DNA of 64,000 nt from Solea solea (taxonomy: Eukaryota; Chordata; Actinopteri; Pleuronectiformes; Soleidae). Positions 11,555 to 22,200 of this stretch are shown piece by piece. The stretch lies in NCBI RefSeq assembly GCF_958295425.1, contig NC_081147.1:825690-889689 (forward strand). The letters are read 5' to 3'. Positions within the stretch are counted from its first letter, which is position 1; each line of letters opens with the position of its first letter. Under the pieces are notes generated by a model. The model was not told where the DNA came from. It was given only the letters and a program-made list of their open reading frames with translations, and did not search any database. The position numbers and the translations under genes were made by a program.

Positions 11555-11770
11555 CGTCTTATCTCACTGTGAGACAGAACTTTGTAAACCACTCACCTCC
11601 ACCTACAAACTTCAGTTTCCTGTTGGAAAAGTCTGTCTCACAGTGAGATAAAGACGTAAACATGTTCTTAAGACGTCGTAGACTTAGACGGACGTAGATT
11701 TTATTAGCTGAGTCTTTTGCTAAGTTGCTAAAATCTGCAGAAGTCTCCACAGGAATGACAATCAATGAAA
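11555..11770 (+). repeat. Family A element, internally deleted
   Basis: Left-arm 'ttatctcactgtgagacaga' and 'tttgtaaaccactcac' run almost directly into right-arm 'aaacttcagtttcctgttgg' and 'cacagtgagataaagacgta'. The core is lost, leaving a near-perfect palindrome of about 100 bp around 11610. Confidence 0.85.
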
Positions 11771-12276
11771 ATAAAGGTGTTTAGCGCCCTCTTTAGTGCA
11801 GTTAAACACATTCAAACATTCTCACGTTCTGTTTGCTGTTTCATTTTTTCAAACGCGAAAATGATCAAGCTAACTAACAAAGGACAAAGCTCGTAAGGGA
11901 CGGCTGTCCTCTACTGGTGAAAATGGTCAATATTTATCAGTAAAACATCAAATGTTTGATTTATCTCCACATTAAAGTCTGTCTTTTTATGTCTCTGTGT
12001 GTCAACTGGTTAATAAACGTCCTTACTTTGGAATAAAGCTGGTGAGACACTGGTTCAGGTTCGGGTAAGTCAGGGTTCAGATGAGCTTCTGTTCTCCACG
12101 TACATGCAAGTGTTTAGCTTTTTTCTTTCAGACATCAATAACGTTGCATCACGTTGAATATTTGAAGAATCTCAAACACTTGATGATGTAATGATGATGT
12201 CGTGAAGCCCCGCAGATCAAAGGCAGGTGATGACAGAAGCTCTTCCTCTGTGCTGCTGTGACGCCAGTGGACGGAG
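11771..12276 (+). other. Upstream region of the coiled-coil gene
   Basis: Contains a donor-like 'cgg|gtaagt' (GT at 12065) and a strong acceptor-like 'cttttttctttcag|ac' ending at 12130. Together they would define a 66-nt intron, short but possible in fish, placed in the 5' untranslated region. An in-frame TGA at 12259-12261 prevents upstream extension of the coding frame within this exon. No clear TATA box was found. Confidence 0.4.
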
Positions 12277-13161
12277 ATGTCTGCGAACATGACCGATGAG
12301 AACTTCATGCAGCTGAGATTCTCAGAACTGCTCCAGCAGGTGAAGGACTGGAGACTCAGGGAGCAGCTGCGGGCCGCAGCCGACCGCAACCGCAACGCCT
12401 TACTCAGCATGGTGGACGACCTCAAGAGGAGTCAGAGCTACGTCATCGACGAGTGCGCGGCGGAGCGGGCCGAGAAGGAGGCCTTCAGGCAGCAGAGGGA
12501 CCACCTGAGGAAACAAGTGGACCAGCTGAGGACGCAGTTCCCGCACGAGAAGGTTCTGCTCGTCGAGAGGCAGCTGATGGAACCCGAGCAGGAGAACAAC
12601 GGCGACAACGACACGGCCGCAAAGGCTCTTCAGCTCGACAGCCTGGTGGAGAGGCGCTGGAGCGAGAACCTGCAGCAGCAGCTGAAGGTCGTGGAGAGGA
12701 CGAAGGTCCTAGCCAAAGCCGAGAAGGAAGGCGAGCTCACGCCCTCGCAGAAGAAGGAGAAGGGCTACCTTCAAGAGCTGGGGGAGATGCAGCTACTCTA
12801 CAAAGACACCAAAGAAACGTTCAAGAACAATTTGGAAAAGTTGAAGGAAGACATCGCCCAGAAGGAGGCCAGGAACCGGGAGCTGGACTTGATCCTGCGA
12901 GATCCCAGCATGGAGCAGAAGCTGAGGGAAGCCAAATCTCGCATTTTGTTCCTTTCTTTAAAAGTTCAGGAGCTGAAACAGAGGCTAACGCGCTACGAGA
13001 ACGGCTCGCGCCCAAAGGTCTCGCTCAGGTGGAACCCGGACACGGAGAACATGCGCGGGGAACTCCTCCAACTCAAACCTTTCAGGGAGAAGAAACGGTC
13101 CATAACCCACGCGTTCCTCCACCACATCCAGCCCTGGAACTGGGGTAAAAAGTTTCGGTGA
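12277..13161 (+). CDS. Unrecognised coiled-coil protein, 294 aa
   Basis: This is an uninterrupted frame with strongly GC-ending codons, unlike the AT-rich flanks. The first ATG follows an in-frame TGA at 12259 and has G at -3; a second ATG four codons on (Met5) has A at -3 and could also be used. The protein is almost wholly helical, charged and rich in E, K, Q and R. A first coiled coil spans about residues 15-100, with leucine-spaced LLSMVDDLKRS and HLRKQVDQLR. An acidic break follows (about 101-115). A second coiled coil spans about 118-240, with LKEDIAQKEARNRELDLIL and LSLKVQELKQRL. The basic tail (245-294) holds RWNPDTENMR and ends HIQPWNWGKKFR. There is no signal peptide or membrane segment, so a cytosolic, cytoskeletal or nuclear role is possible. 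The last codons overlap a donor-like 'cg|gtgagt' (13156-13163), so a longer spliced form cannot be excluded. I do not recognise the family. A lineage-restricted gene or an intronless retrocopy are both possible. Confidence 0.8.
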   Translation: MSANMTDENFMQLRFSELLQQVKDWRLREQLRAAADRNRNALLSMVDDLKRSQSYVIDECAAERAEKEAFRQQRDHLRKQVDQLRTQFPHEKVLLVERQLMEPEQENNGDNDTAAKALQLDSLVERRWSENLQQQLKVVERTKVLAKAEKEGELTPSQKKEKGYLQELGEMQLLYKDTKETFKNNLEKLKEDIAQKEARNRELDLILRDPSMEQKLREAKSRILFLSLKVQELKQRLTRYENGSRPKVSLRWNPDTENMRGELLQLKPFREKKRSITHAFLHHIQPWNWGKKFR

Positions 13162-13312
13162 GTTTCTCCTCCAGAGACACGCCCTTCAAATCTGGACTCG
13201 TGCTAACGCTGGTCCAGAGCGGGGAACCTCTTTAAGAACCCCCTTAACTTTTCCACCGTTACACTCATTCATTTATCATTCACCGCTTCACAGATTATTA
13301 TCTGATCTGCCA

Positions 13313-13318
13313 AATAAA
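13313..13318 (+). promoter_or_regulatory. Probable poly(A) signal of the coiled-coil gene
   Basis: AATAAA lies 152 nt past the stop codon. It is the first canonical signal downstream, which fits a single-exon transcript end. Confidence 0.5.
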
Positions 13319-14129
13319 CGCAGCGCGTCTCCGCTCCACCGACAACGACCGGTGGCTCCGAGCGCAGCTAACGCGAAAGTGCTAACGTTGTTGTTCTTGT
13401 TGTTGTGGTGACACAGGATGTGACGCTGTCGTCTGCTGCTGGAAGTCTTTGCAGAAGAAGAAGGGGGAGCTGACGTGATCGGATGTGGACACCGGAGACA
13501 TGTGGTGAAGCGCCATCCAATCACAGATGGCTTTCACGGTTAGCTCGCTACGTAACATAAACACCACGTTTCCTCTCCGACAGTTAGGAAGTGATTTTTC
13601 CCAGTTTATTTATCAGTATTTCACACCAGAGGTTCAAAAGTGAGCAGAACGATAATGAGCTGTGTTTTACAGAGCAGCGTTTGATCCACGGGACAGAACT
13701 TTATTACCGTCCGACACAAACATGACAACGTTCATCCTGGTCCCTGAAGATGTGGCTGAGACATAAACACATGCAGAGTCTGTACTACGTCATTTCAGTC
13801 GTGTTCTTTATTAGAGAGAGTGATTATCTGTGACGTCATCAGTGCTTAGATTCATGGGAACATACTCGGGTGATAAACCCACGTCCATGAAAACAGAACC
13901 TTCCTGGTTGAGGTGATTATTAATATTAATATTATTCATCAGCGTGACGGAGAGAGTCCAACAGAAGTATGATAACGTATTATTATAATAAGTGCAATAA
14001 ATCCTCATTATCATGGAAGTAGCAAGAGAAAATAGACATTTCAAACCAAATGGACTTTTAATTGTTGTGAAAATTCTTATTTTTAATGTTGCCGACGACT
14101 TTGAATGCGTTTTATTGTGAAGGTCCATC
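13319..14129. other. Non-coding stretch
   Basis: A 117-codon minus frame at 13811-14164 crosses into a family A arm and has no recognisable features, so it is not called. 'attaatattaatattatt' near 13920 is AT-rich. Nothing else stands out. Confidence 0.5.
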
Positions 14130-14597
14130 GTCCAACAGGAAACTGAAGTTTGTAAAGCGCTCACTCTCCCACACCAAAGCCCATAGAGAAAATCAGTGAT
14201 TTTAGCTGCGGGGACACAGGAGCTGCTGGTCCTCTACTGCCTCGTGTGGTCACTTTGTGTCACTGAGTTGAGTCATGATGAATTATTTCAAAAGCCGAAT
14301 TAACTGAATAAGACATTAGAAGTGAGTGATGGAGGCATCAGTGGATCAACAGCTCCTGTGTGCTGTGATGTTAAAATCACTGGTTTTCTCTATGGGCTTT
14401 GGTGTGGGAGAGTGAGCGGGTTACAAACGTCTGTCTGACAGTGAGATAAAGACGTGAACGTGTTTTTTAAACGTCGCAGACTTAAACTGACGTGGATTTC
14501 ATGACACAAGTCTTCTGTTAAGTGACTAAAATCTGTTGTTTTTTTGTCACTTCAAACAAACACTTGATAAAAACTCCAAACTCTCCCTTTAAAGTGA
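14130..14597 (+). repeat. Family A element, near-complete
   Basis: Left arm starts 'tccaacaggaaactgaagtt'. The core includes 'ctgcctcgtgtggtcacttt' and 'gatggaggcatcagtggatc'. The right arm runs to 'aaactctccctttaaag', which gives the outer right end of the family. Confidence 0.87.
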
Positions 14598-15485
14598 CCC
14601 CAGGCCTCGTGCTGCATTCAGGGCACATGAAATCTGCAGTAATCGCCACTTTCCGTCGAGTTAAACTGGGGTTTTTTTGTTCCTGATAATTGATTTGTTA
14701 TCTCATTGATAGCAGAGATGAGGAAAGCGCCGCCGCCTCAGACGGAGCCGGCGCCCGTTTAAGGCGATTATGTCGAAAGTGATTTTCTTCCCTCTCGTCG
14801 TCACCTCTGTCATCAGCCTGCAGAGCAGGAAACATGAGGGGGCACAATGCTGATGATTAAGGATCAGCTGATTAGACACTTGCTGTGTAATCTTAAACAT
14901 ATACATATATATATATATATGAATGAAAGAGAGGATATGAAATCACTTGCTCTACAGTCGTGGAAATGGTTTCCCTCACAATAGGAGCTGCTACTTTCCT
15001 CTAATCAGCTCAGTGCCACGGGAGCGCGGCTGAATGTATTTGGCCCTTTGTGCTGCGGTGATAATGTGAGCGAGGCGAAAGCTGCGGCTCCTTTGAACAC
15101 AACCTCTCCCTCCCTCCGTCCCTCGCTCTCCTCCTCAGTTATCGGCTTCCTCGACACTTTCTCTCTCTCTCTCTCCGCAGGAAAACTCCCGCTCGCCTCA
15201 TTTGTCCGGGGGGTAATTTGACTGCGATGCGTATCAGAGGCGATTGATCGAGTCAAACGGAGACGATGGACTCCTCCTGTGCCAGAACACATTCATCCAG
15301 CAGCGCTGCTGACTCCTGCCGTCCTCCATCACGCCGCAGACGCTCAGTGACGAGCGGAGAAGAGCTGAGGTCAGGGTTGTTGCCGTCTGACTGTGGTCCA
15401 ACCATCGGTTTTCCTCTGATATATGCGTCGGCGATTGACTCCAGAGCCCAGAGACCCAGTTACAGAGCGGAGAAACCATGACACG
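14598..15485. other. Non-coding stretch, parts possibly conserved
   Basis: Unique sequence apart from a TA run at about 14902-14920. Segments 14700-14900 and 15000-15110 are repeat-free and of mixed composition. No protein-like frame is supported on either strand. Confidence 0.45.
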
Positions 15486-15705
15486 CCAGATTTGAGCCAC
15501 TTAACAAAAGTCTTATCTAATAAAATCTACGTCAGTTTAAGTCTGCGATGTTTTAAGTTCACGTCTTTATCTCACTGTGACACAGGGGTTTGTAAACCAC
15601 TCACTCTCACACACCAAAGTCCAGAGAGAAAATCAGTGATTTAACATCACAGCACACAAGAGTTGTTGATCCACTGCTGCCTCCATCACTTTAAAGCTTT
15701 TTCTT
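15486..15705 (-). repeat. Family A element, inverted fragment
   Basis: Begins 'gccacttaacaaaagtctta', continues through 'tctttatctcactgtgacac' and enters the core from its right side ('gttgttgatccactgctgcc'), so it is an inverted copy cut off within the core near 15700. Confidence 0.8.
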
Positions 15706-17490
15706 GAGGTCAGACTTTTGTGTCACTTTGGTCCTTTTTTATTTACAGAGGAAACAAACTGTAGACAGTTCATGTTTGAAAAACACATCGTGTCTCAGGA
15801 GAGGAGTTTAGATCCGGGTCGTGTTTTTCCTGCAGCCTCAACAAACACGAGGCCTCGCCCGGTCCTCGTGAGTCGTATCTCAGAAATGTTTTTATTTTAC
15901 TGCCCTTTCTTTGTTTCAGGTTCTCTGTGACATAAAGTTCTCCACCAATCAGAGCCGAGCAGCAGGAACAGGAACAGGAACAGCAGCACGTACACTCATT
16001 AGGACCCTGGCACGTGAGGAACCCCGGGGCCTCCGGTTCACACAGGACCCCGCGGACGTGCAGGTAATTGGGCAGCTACAGGTGAAGAACGCCAGCTTGT
16101 GTGAGGGTTCTGCTCGGCCAATCAGCTGATGTCTCTGCTGGAGCCAAGTGAGCAGAGAGAGTGGGGGGGAGGCGCCCTCCGGGGACCGCGAGGTATCCAA
16201 GAATGCTGCAGGAAAAACTTTTTGAAAAGCAGCGATGCCGAACACCTCTGTAGCTGTCCTCTGTCCTGTGTCCTGCCGGCGCTCCCACGCTGCAACAACA
16301 GGAAGCAGGAAACTGTGGGGGAGTCGTTTTGTGAGGGAGAACACGTCTGACAGTGCTGCCCCCTCCTCGCCGCCGCCGCTGTAGCCGCTCTGGTCGCGTG
16401 CCAGCTTCTGGAGTTGTTGTGGAAAAGCCGGAGCTGGTTCGCGGCGCGGTTTGTTTGGCCTCGGGGGACGAGGCCGAGGTGAAGCCAACCAGGAGCTCCG
16501 TGGGACTGAATACTCAATTAAGGCAGGAGTTGTCTGAAGAAAGTGCAGCAGAGAATCCAGCTGCTGACAAACTGCCGTCCCCACGGTGACGACTTAATCA
16601 TAGCCGCGCAGAAACTGTCCGACACTCGGCGTCTGAGCGGGAGAGCTGTGGTGAGCTGGGACTGTGTTGTGATTTGTCATCCTGCTGTTGCCCGTGTTTG
16701 GAGCTCGCTCTAATGACCACACGAGAGCCGTGACAGCGGCCCCCGCTTGAGCCGGGGCCGGGGATCCATCATTCTTCCCTTCCTCTTCTTTTGTGGCTCA
16801 TTGGCTCCGTCCAGGACAAACTCCCTCGCCGTAAACGTGACGGCAGGTTTACGGCGAGGCCAGGTCGCCCGGGAGGAGAGGCGACGGTGACGGACAGCGC
16901 CGAGCCGCGGGCGCCGTTTGTCTGTGGACACTCTGTCTGTCTCCTCCCGTCTCTGAACCTCTGACGGACGCTTTCTGCTGCCACTCGGGTTAAATCTGCG
17001 ATCAGACGACAGAAACACTGGAGGTCAATCATTCACAGATGAAAAGCAGAGATGAAGATCTGTCGCGTTTCTACCGATCTTTCTTCCATTATGCCAAAAA
17101 TCTCTGACAAGCAAAGTGTTTGCGATTAACAGACAAACATCAAGACTTTCCGATTTGACCTGATGGTCAACACATTCTACAAAAAAGTATAAGATCATGA
17201 AATCAACAAGAGACACTTGTTTCCCAATAAAGCAACATTTAAATCTCATAAATAATGAAATGTCTCTTTGTTTGTTTATTGAGTAAATCCTCTGCGTCGC
17301 TGCTGGTGACGTCGACGCCGCTGTGGATGAATGAAAGGTCAAAGGTGACCACAGGAGACATGTGTCAGGATTATCTGACAGGCAGCAGCAGCAGAGAGAG
17401 GAAACTGTAAAGCACGACGAGGTCTTTCCTGCGTCCACGCGGCGAGACGACGAGACCAAAGCGGCAGAAACATGGACAATGAGGACGAGG
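15706..17490. other. Unique, partly GC-rich non-coding stretch
   Basis: 16000-17010 is GC-rich and open on several frames at once, including 211 codons on minus (15949-16584) and 221 codons on minus (17025-17690). These frames overlap each other and lack conserved motifs or codon preference, so I call no gene. An exon hidden here cannot be excluded. Confidence 0.45.
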
Positions 17491-17670
17491 CCGGGCGAGC
17501 GCAGCCACATCCAGATATGCATGAGGCATAAATCAATATTTATTGCACATAAAGGAGCAATTTTGCCGCCATGAATGATTAAACTTCCCAGAGACGTCTG
17601 CAGTCGGCTCCGTATTATCGCCTCCTCATTCAAGCTGAGGAATAAGGAATCACACGAGCGGCGGCGGAGG
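17491..17670. promoter_or_regulatory. Candidate conserved non-coding element
   Basis: Repeat-free block with 'atatgcatgaggcataaatc', 'aatatttattgcacataaag' and 'catgaatgattaaac'. It has octamer-like (ATGCAT) and homeobox-like (ATTA) motifs at high density. Enhancer status is inferred from texture only. Confidence 0.3.
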
Positions 17671-17934
17671 ATGTGAATGCGGCGTCGCACCTGAGCTGAT
17701 GTTTACAAACTGCGGGTCATTATCGTCGCCCGCGTCAGTCCCACAATGGTCGTCTCCGGCTCTGAATATTTCATGGTTGAGCGAAGCATTGTGGGTATGA
17801 CAGACAGAAGTGATGAGGTCTGGTGCAGAAAGTACAGTCCGCACCGAGCGCGGAGTTCCTCCACACGTCGCAAGTTACCATGGTAACAGATCAGATGTTT
17901 CTTAGTTTTTGCGCTTCACCTATTTTTCAATATG

Positions 17935-18330
17935 AACAAATTATTACACATGTTGTATTTGAACAAACTCCTCCTACAGTGTTGCCGCAAATGAGGAAAT
18001 CTGGACAAGTTAAGGATTAAAAGTTGTGAAAAGCTGCACTCACACGGTGTTGGCACTAGGGGGCGGCAAAAGTGAGGCAAATTCTGTTGTCTCAGCAAAA
18101 AACACTAAACTGTTATAACTCCACTATAGAACGTCCAATCTGAACCAAACATGCTACGATTGATGATAATTCTGCCTTGAAGACATATATATGGAAATAT
18201 ATAATTTTGAAAAAATTGCCCCCTAGTGGCAACAGGAAACATCATATTCTACAGTTTCAAGCGCTGGGCTCACAGGGATTATTGGATCCACCTCAAATTT
18301 GGTGAAATCATTAAAAACACAAGGTTGATT
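17935..18330 (+). repeat. Family C repeat, tandem unit 1
   Basis: Blocks in order: 'gaacaaactcctcctacagt', 'aaaagttgtgaaaagctgca', 'agggggcggcaaaagtgagg', 'agaacgtccaatctgaacca', 'ttgccccctagtggcaacag' and 'ccacctcaaatttggtgaaa'. Non-coding. It carries an exact CTCF-like core at 18218. Confidence 0.8.
18218..18229 (-). promoter_or_regulatory. CTCF-like core motif inside family C
   Basis: Minus strand CCACTAGGGGGC, an exact consensus match. The equivalent site is degraded in the other two family C copies (18737 and 21573). Confidence 0.4.
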
Positions 18331-18338
18331 CAAAATTA

Positions 18339-18384
18339 CTTTGGTCACATAATCCCGACGATGTGTGGGATTATGTGACCAAAG
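18339..18384. repeat. Perfect 18-bp inverted repeat (hairpin)
   Basis: 'ctttggtcacataatccc' at 18339-18356 pairs exactly with 'gggattatgtgaccaaag' at 18367-18384 across a 10-nt loop. It sits at the junction of two tandem family C units and is absent from the other junctions. Confidence 0.95.
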
Positions 18385-18852
18385 AAAAAAAATTAAATTG
18401 AGTTTGTCTTGTAATATAACACAGACAGGCTAGATGTTGACATTATCGCGTGAGCTCCCGACTCACATGCGCTCTAACAAACTCCTCCTACAGCTTTGCT
18501 GCGATCCACTCCAAATTTGGTAAAATCACTCTGCACAGGATGAAGAATAAAAGTTGTGAAAAGCTGCACTCAGCGTCACACGGTGTTGGTGGTAGGGGGC
18601 GGCAAAATTGAGGCAAATTCTGTTGTCTCAGCCAAAAATAGAAATATAGAACGTCCAATCTGAACCAAACGTGCTACGATTGATAATAATTCTGCCTTCA
18701 AGAAGTGGATGTTGAAATGTTTACGTTAAAAGGAGTGCCCCCTTGTGGCAACAATAAACATCATATTTGATAGTTTTATGGGCAGTCATCCTATATCTAA
18801 ATTGGGTTTGTCTTGATATATAGCGCAGAAAGTCTGTATGTTGACGTCATCG
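18385..18852 (+). repeat. Family C repeat, tandem unit 2
   Basis: Preceded by the linker 'aaattgagtttgtcttgtaa' (18394 on), which recurs after the unit as 'aaattgggtttgtcttgata' (18799 on), so linker plus unit is tandem. It contains the same ordered blocks as unit 1 with a small deletion around 18640. Confidence 0.8.
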
Positions 18853-19444
18853 CAGGTTAGTGTTAGCATCTGCTGCAAATGTCAACAAATTCAAAGATTA
18901 TGCAAAAAATCAAGAAAGGTAAAAAGATGAATCCTCTGGGGATGATGAATGTCGAGTTGGCAGTTTATCAAACTCCGTCCTGTCGTCATAAACATATTTC
19001 ACTTCACTTGCAGCAGCTATAATAAAATAAAAAATAAAAAATGTGGTTTTAAATCAGTCATTTAATGGAGGTTCCACTCTCGCCTCTTCAACACTGACAC
19101 ATTGATTTAAAACAAAGTTCATAACTTTAAAAGTCACCAGCGTGGTGCGTTCACTGTCCACCCTCGCGTTCTGCGACAGTGATGGAGTGCAGTGACAGGC
19201 GGAGCAGCAGTGTTTGTCAGAAAGGCTGATGGTGCGTTTAATTCCTCTTTGGCGGCGGAAAAAAGTGGCCCTAATGATGCAATCATGCAGGAGTCTGCCT
19301 CCCGCCAGTCACCTGTCAAATTATGAAAAGCACTGTTTGTGGTTTTAATCTCGCTGAATGCCATTCAACAATTTTCTATGCAGAACATTAGAGCGTAAGA
19401 CGAATTAATCAGAGGGAGAAGAAATCAATCGGGCCCTGACATTT

Positions 19445-19478
<34 letters not shown>

Positions 19479-19739
19479 CTGATTTGATTACTCTGCTCCA
19501 CATGCAGAACTTTTCAGTGGTGACGTTTTTGATGCTGAATGCGGCGTTTTTCCGCCTTCAAAGACCCAAAGTTGGTGTTTCATCGCGTTCCACTTGTACT
19601 CAAAGGTCATCGTTTCCCACTAACGGCTGTGAAGTTTCAATCATAGCGCCCCCTAATGTTGTTATTACAATTCGCCAACATGTTACAAACTCCTCGTGAC
19701 CAAACATTTACACTTCAGGATGGCTGCAGTGTGAAAACT
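18853..19739. other. Non-coding stretch with one microsatellite
   Basis: Unique sequence. 19130-19440 is repeat-free and might be conserved. No protein-like frame seen. Confidence 0.45.
19448..19476. repeat. (CA)n microsatellite
   Basis: About fourteen CA units. Confidence 0.95.
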
Positions 19740-20265
19740 GTATTGTACTGTATTGTCTTTACTACTGCCCCCTACTGATGTTTGTCCACATGACGACACT
19801 TTTTTGTACGTAACACCAAAGTAATAATGCTAAATTGCCCCACTTCCACTGCAAATGGAACGTGAGGAAAGTTGTACTCAAGATGTAATAACTTACAAGT
19901 ACAGTAGGGGGCAGCAAGTACTGAAAAATACTCAAAGTGTATTTTTTCACAATTCAAAGTTTTAAAGCACTTTTATACTGCCCCCTACTGGTGTAATATG
20001 TGCATCAAGTGGATGTGATTAGGTTGATAGTGAGCAAACCTAGCTAAAACGCTAAATTATTCAACTTGCAAAGTTCTGTGGAACCAGGAAGGTGTTTATT
20101 TTGGGTGTGATGTCATTACTGCGTCCCACTTTCATGGCAGTGTGGGCGGGTCTTTGATAAAAAAGTCAATGAAAAGTAGTAATTTTCAATTGTACTTACA
20201 CAAGATGCAATACTTACAAGTACAGTAGGGGGCAGCAAGAACTGAAAAATACTCACTCAGAACGA
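19740..20265 (+). repeat. Direct-repeat element with 'tacagtagggggcagcaag'
   Basis: A ~65-bp block containing 'acttacaagtacagtagggg' and 'actgaaaaatactca' occurs at 19873-19937 and again at 20197-20261, 324 bp apart. Inverted 'actgccccctactg' boxes lie at 19764 and 19978. This looks like a repeat flanked or built by CTCF-like boxes in both orientations. Confidence 0.65.
19980..19991 (-). promoter_or_regulatory. CTCF-like core motif
   Basis: Minus strand CCAGTAGGGGGC, an exact consensus match. Near matches in the opposite orientation lie at 19902 and 20223. Confidence 0.4.
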
Positions 20266-21239
20266 GATACTCTATTGAAATGAACCACAAAGTAACCACA
20301 TGCTAACCTACTGTCTAAGTGCAAATTTGGTAGTTCCATTTGGTCCTGAGAAATTGGCTAGCATGACGCTAACATCACAGAGTGAGTTTAAATATCGCAA
20401 TAACGACCACGTGACTGACACCAAACCGAGTCGTTCTCGAACTGTTTCGCGGAAAAGCGTTGTTAGTCTGCTAGCTTACGTGTCAGCCACAGCTGTGACA
20501 CAGCATAATGTTAGCGATAGCCATTAGCATGGTGATTGTTTTCTCTGGTAATAAAATCTGAAACCTTTTAAAGAAAACTGCGTTGGTGTCAGGATGATGT
20601 GAAAATGACATTGATCATCACCGGACGTTAAATATTCATTAATTTGATCGTTCTTCTTCGGCAGCGCTCCCACGTCTGATCGCACAGATAAGTGATTTCC
20701 TGCTTTTAGTCTTCGTGAGTGCGTCCCTGATGGACAGATGGATGTGTGTGTGTACACGCGTGGGTTTTGGAATCATGATGGATGGCAGTCTGAAGAGCAA
20801 AGAGCGTGAGAGCGCGTACGCCAGGACTCTCTGTACGTCTCCATCCATCTCCCGTTAATGCAGCCGCCGCTGCTGCGACGCTCGGGGACACAATGTTGAC
20901 GTCCCAGTGAATCCTGGGTGATTTATCATGTGGAGTCAACAGAGTTCAAGCCCTGGCGTGTTTGTCATCCACCAATTCATCTTGATTTCTGTACATGTTT
21001 GACTCACTGTATCTGTCGCCATCTTTTATCTTACTTCATCTCTGCCCCTTATTTCTTCTCTCCGTCCTCTTCCACTTTATTTATGTCCACTTTTCTTTAC
21101 GTCTTTTCTTTTGTCCCTTAATTGTTGAGGACCCTATCGTCACTTGAGGAGTTATTATTGTTATTCTGTTGAAAAGTTGCAAATTCGATGACTTAAACAA
21201 GCACGGAAACTCACAGTTGTATTAACATTTAGCAAATGG
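20266..21239. other. Non-coding stretch
   Basis: Mostly unique. 20830-20890 is CG-rich and 21020-21120 is pyrimidine-rich. No gene or RNA is supported. Confidence 0.45.
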
Positions 21240-21690
21240 ACCATTTTGGACTGAACAGCCATTTTTTGGGGTAATTTCGCACATCTTGCATTTGAACAAA
21301 CTCCTCCCACAGCTTTGCTGCAATCAACTTCAAATTTTGCAAAGTCTCTCTCGACAACATCAGGATTTAAAGTTGTCAAAAGCAGCACTTGGTGTCACAC
21401 AGTGTTGGCATTAGGGGGTGGCAGAGTTGTGGCAAATTCTGATGTCTCAGCAAAAAACACTAAACTGTTATAACTCCACTATAGAACGTCCAATCTGAAC
21501 CAAACTTGGTATGATTGACGATAGTTCTGCCTTGAAGAGGTTTATGTGGAAATATAACATTTTAAAGAGATCGCCCCCTCGTGGCAACAGGAAACGACAC
21601 ATTTTACTTATTCATGTGCTCTGCTAGGGTTTATTGGATCCACCTCAAATTTGGTTAAATCAATAAAAACATTATGTGTGTTTTTGTGAA
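21240..21690 (+). repeat. Family C repeat, copy 3
   Basis: Same block order as the 17.9-kb tandem pair: 'tttgaacaaactcctcccac', 'gtgttggcattagggggtgg', 'agaacgtccaatctgaacca', 'gccccctcgtggcaacagga' and 'ccacctcaaatttggttaaa'. It stands alone here. Confidence 0.8.
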
Positions 21691-22200
21691 AAAAACAATG
21701 AGTGTTACTATTCTAACAGTTGCAAGTTCACAAGAAAACAGGCTCAAATACTCACGGAAACTGCCAAACTTATCAACAGTAACACACAGACATGTAGATG
21801 ACTAGAAAGCTTGAAGGTGAAGAGGAGCAGTGAACAGGAAGTCGGTCATTTTGTACTGAAATTTCCATTATAGTTTGATTTTGCCTATTTCCAGGTGTCG
21901 TCTTTTTTCAAATACCTCCTACACGGTTAATTTGATGGACTTCAAATTTGTTGTGTGTCATCTCAAGACATTCTCGGTGAAGAGCTGTCTCTGAGACTTT
22001 TACCGTTTGCCGGTGGTGTGGTGTTGAATTTTGATGTTTTTGGGGCTGTCACATGGATGCGAGGACCTGATCTATATTCATCATTTCCATGTCAAGAACT
22101 GTGTCCATTTTTAAAATGTGCTGTACCAAAAATGTCCAATGTGAGCAACTTCAAAAAACAAAGACTTCAGGTAGAAATGTAACATTGTTGCCAGACCAAA
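21691..22200. other. Non-coding stretch, distant family C-like sequence
   Basis: 'aaatacctcctacacggtta' with 'gacttcaaatttgttgtg' near 21920 echoes the start of family C. The rest does not align by eye. No gene seen. Confidence 0.4.

Noticed and set aside
12453..13148. 231-codon frame overlapping the coiled-coil gene in another phase
   Set aside because: It is the shadow of a GC3-rich gene. Its Gly/Arg/Glu-rich composition is what a shifted reading of those codons gives.
15949..16584. 211-codon minus frame, Pro/Arg/Ser-rich
   Set aside because: GC-rich DNA with other frames open across the same stretch, no motif, and no consistent third-position bias.
17025..17690. 221-codon minus frame
   Set aside because: No domain or membrane pattern that holds together. 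It covers a block that looks like non-coding enhancer sequence. Splice sites and a convincing start were not found.
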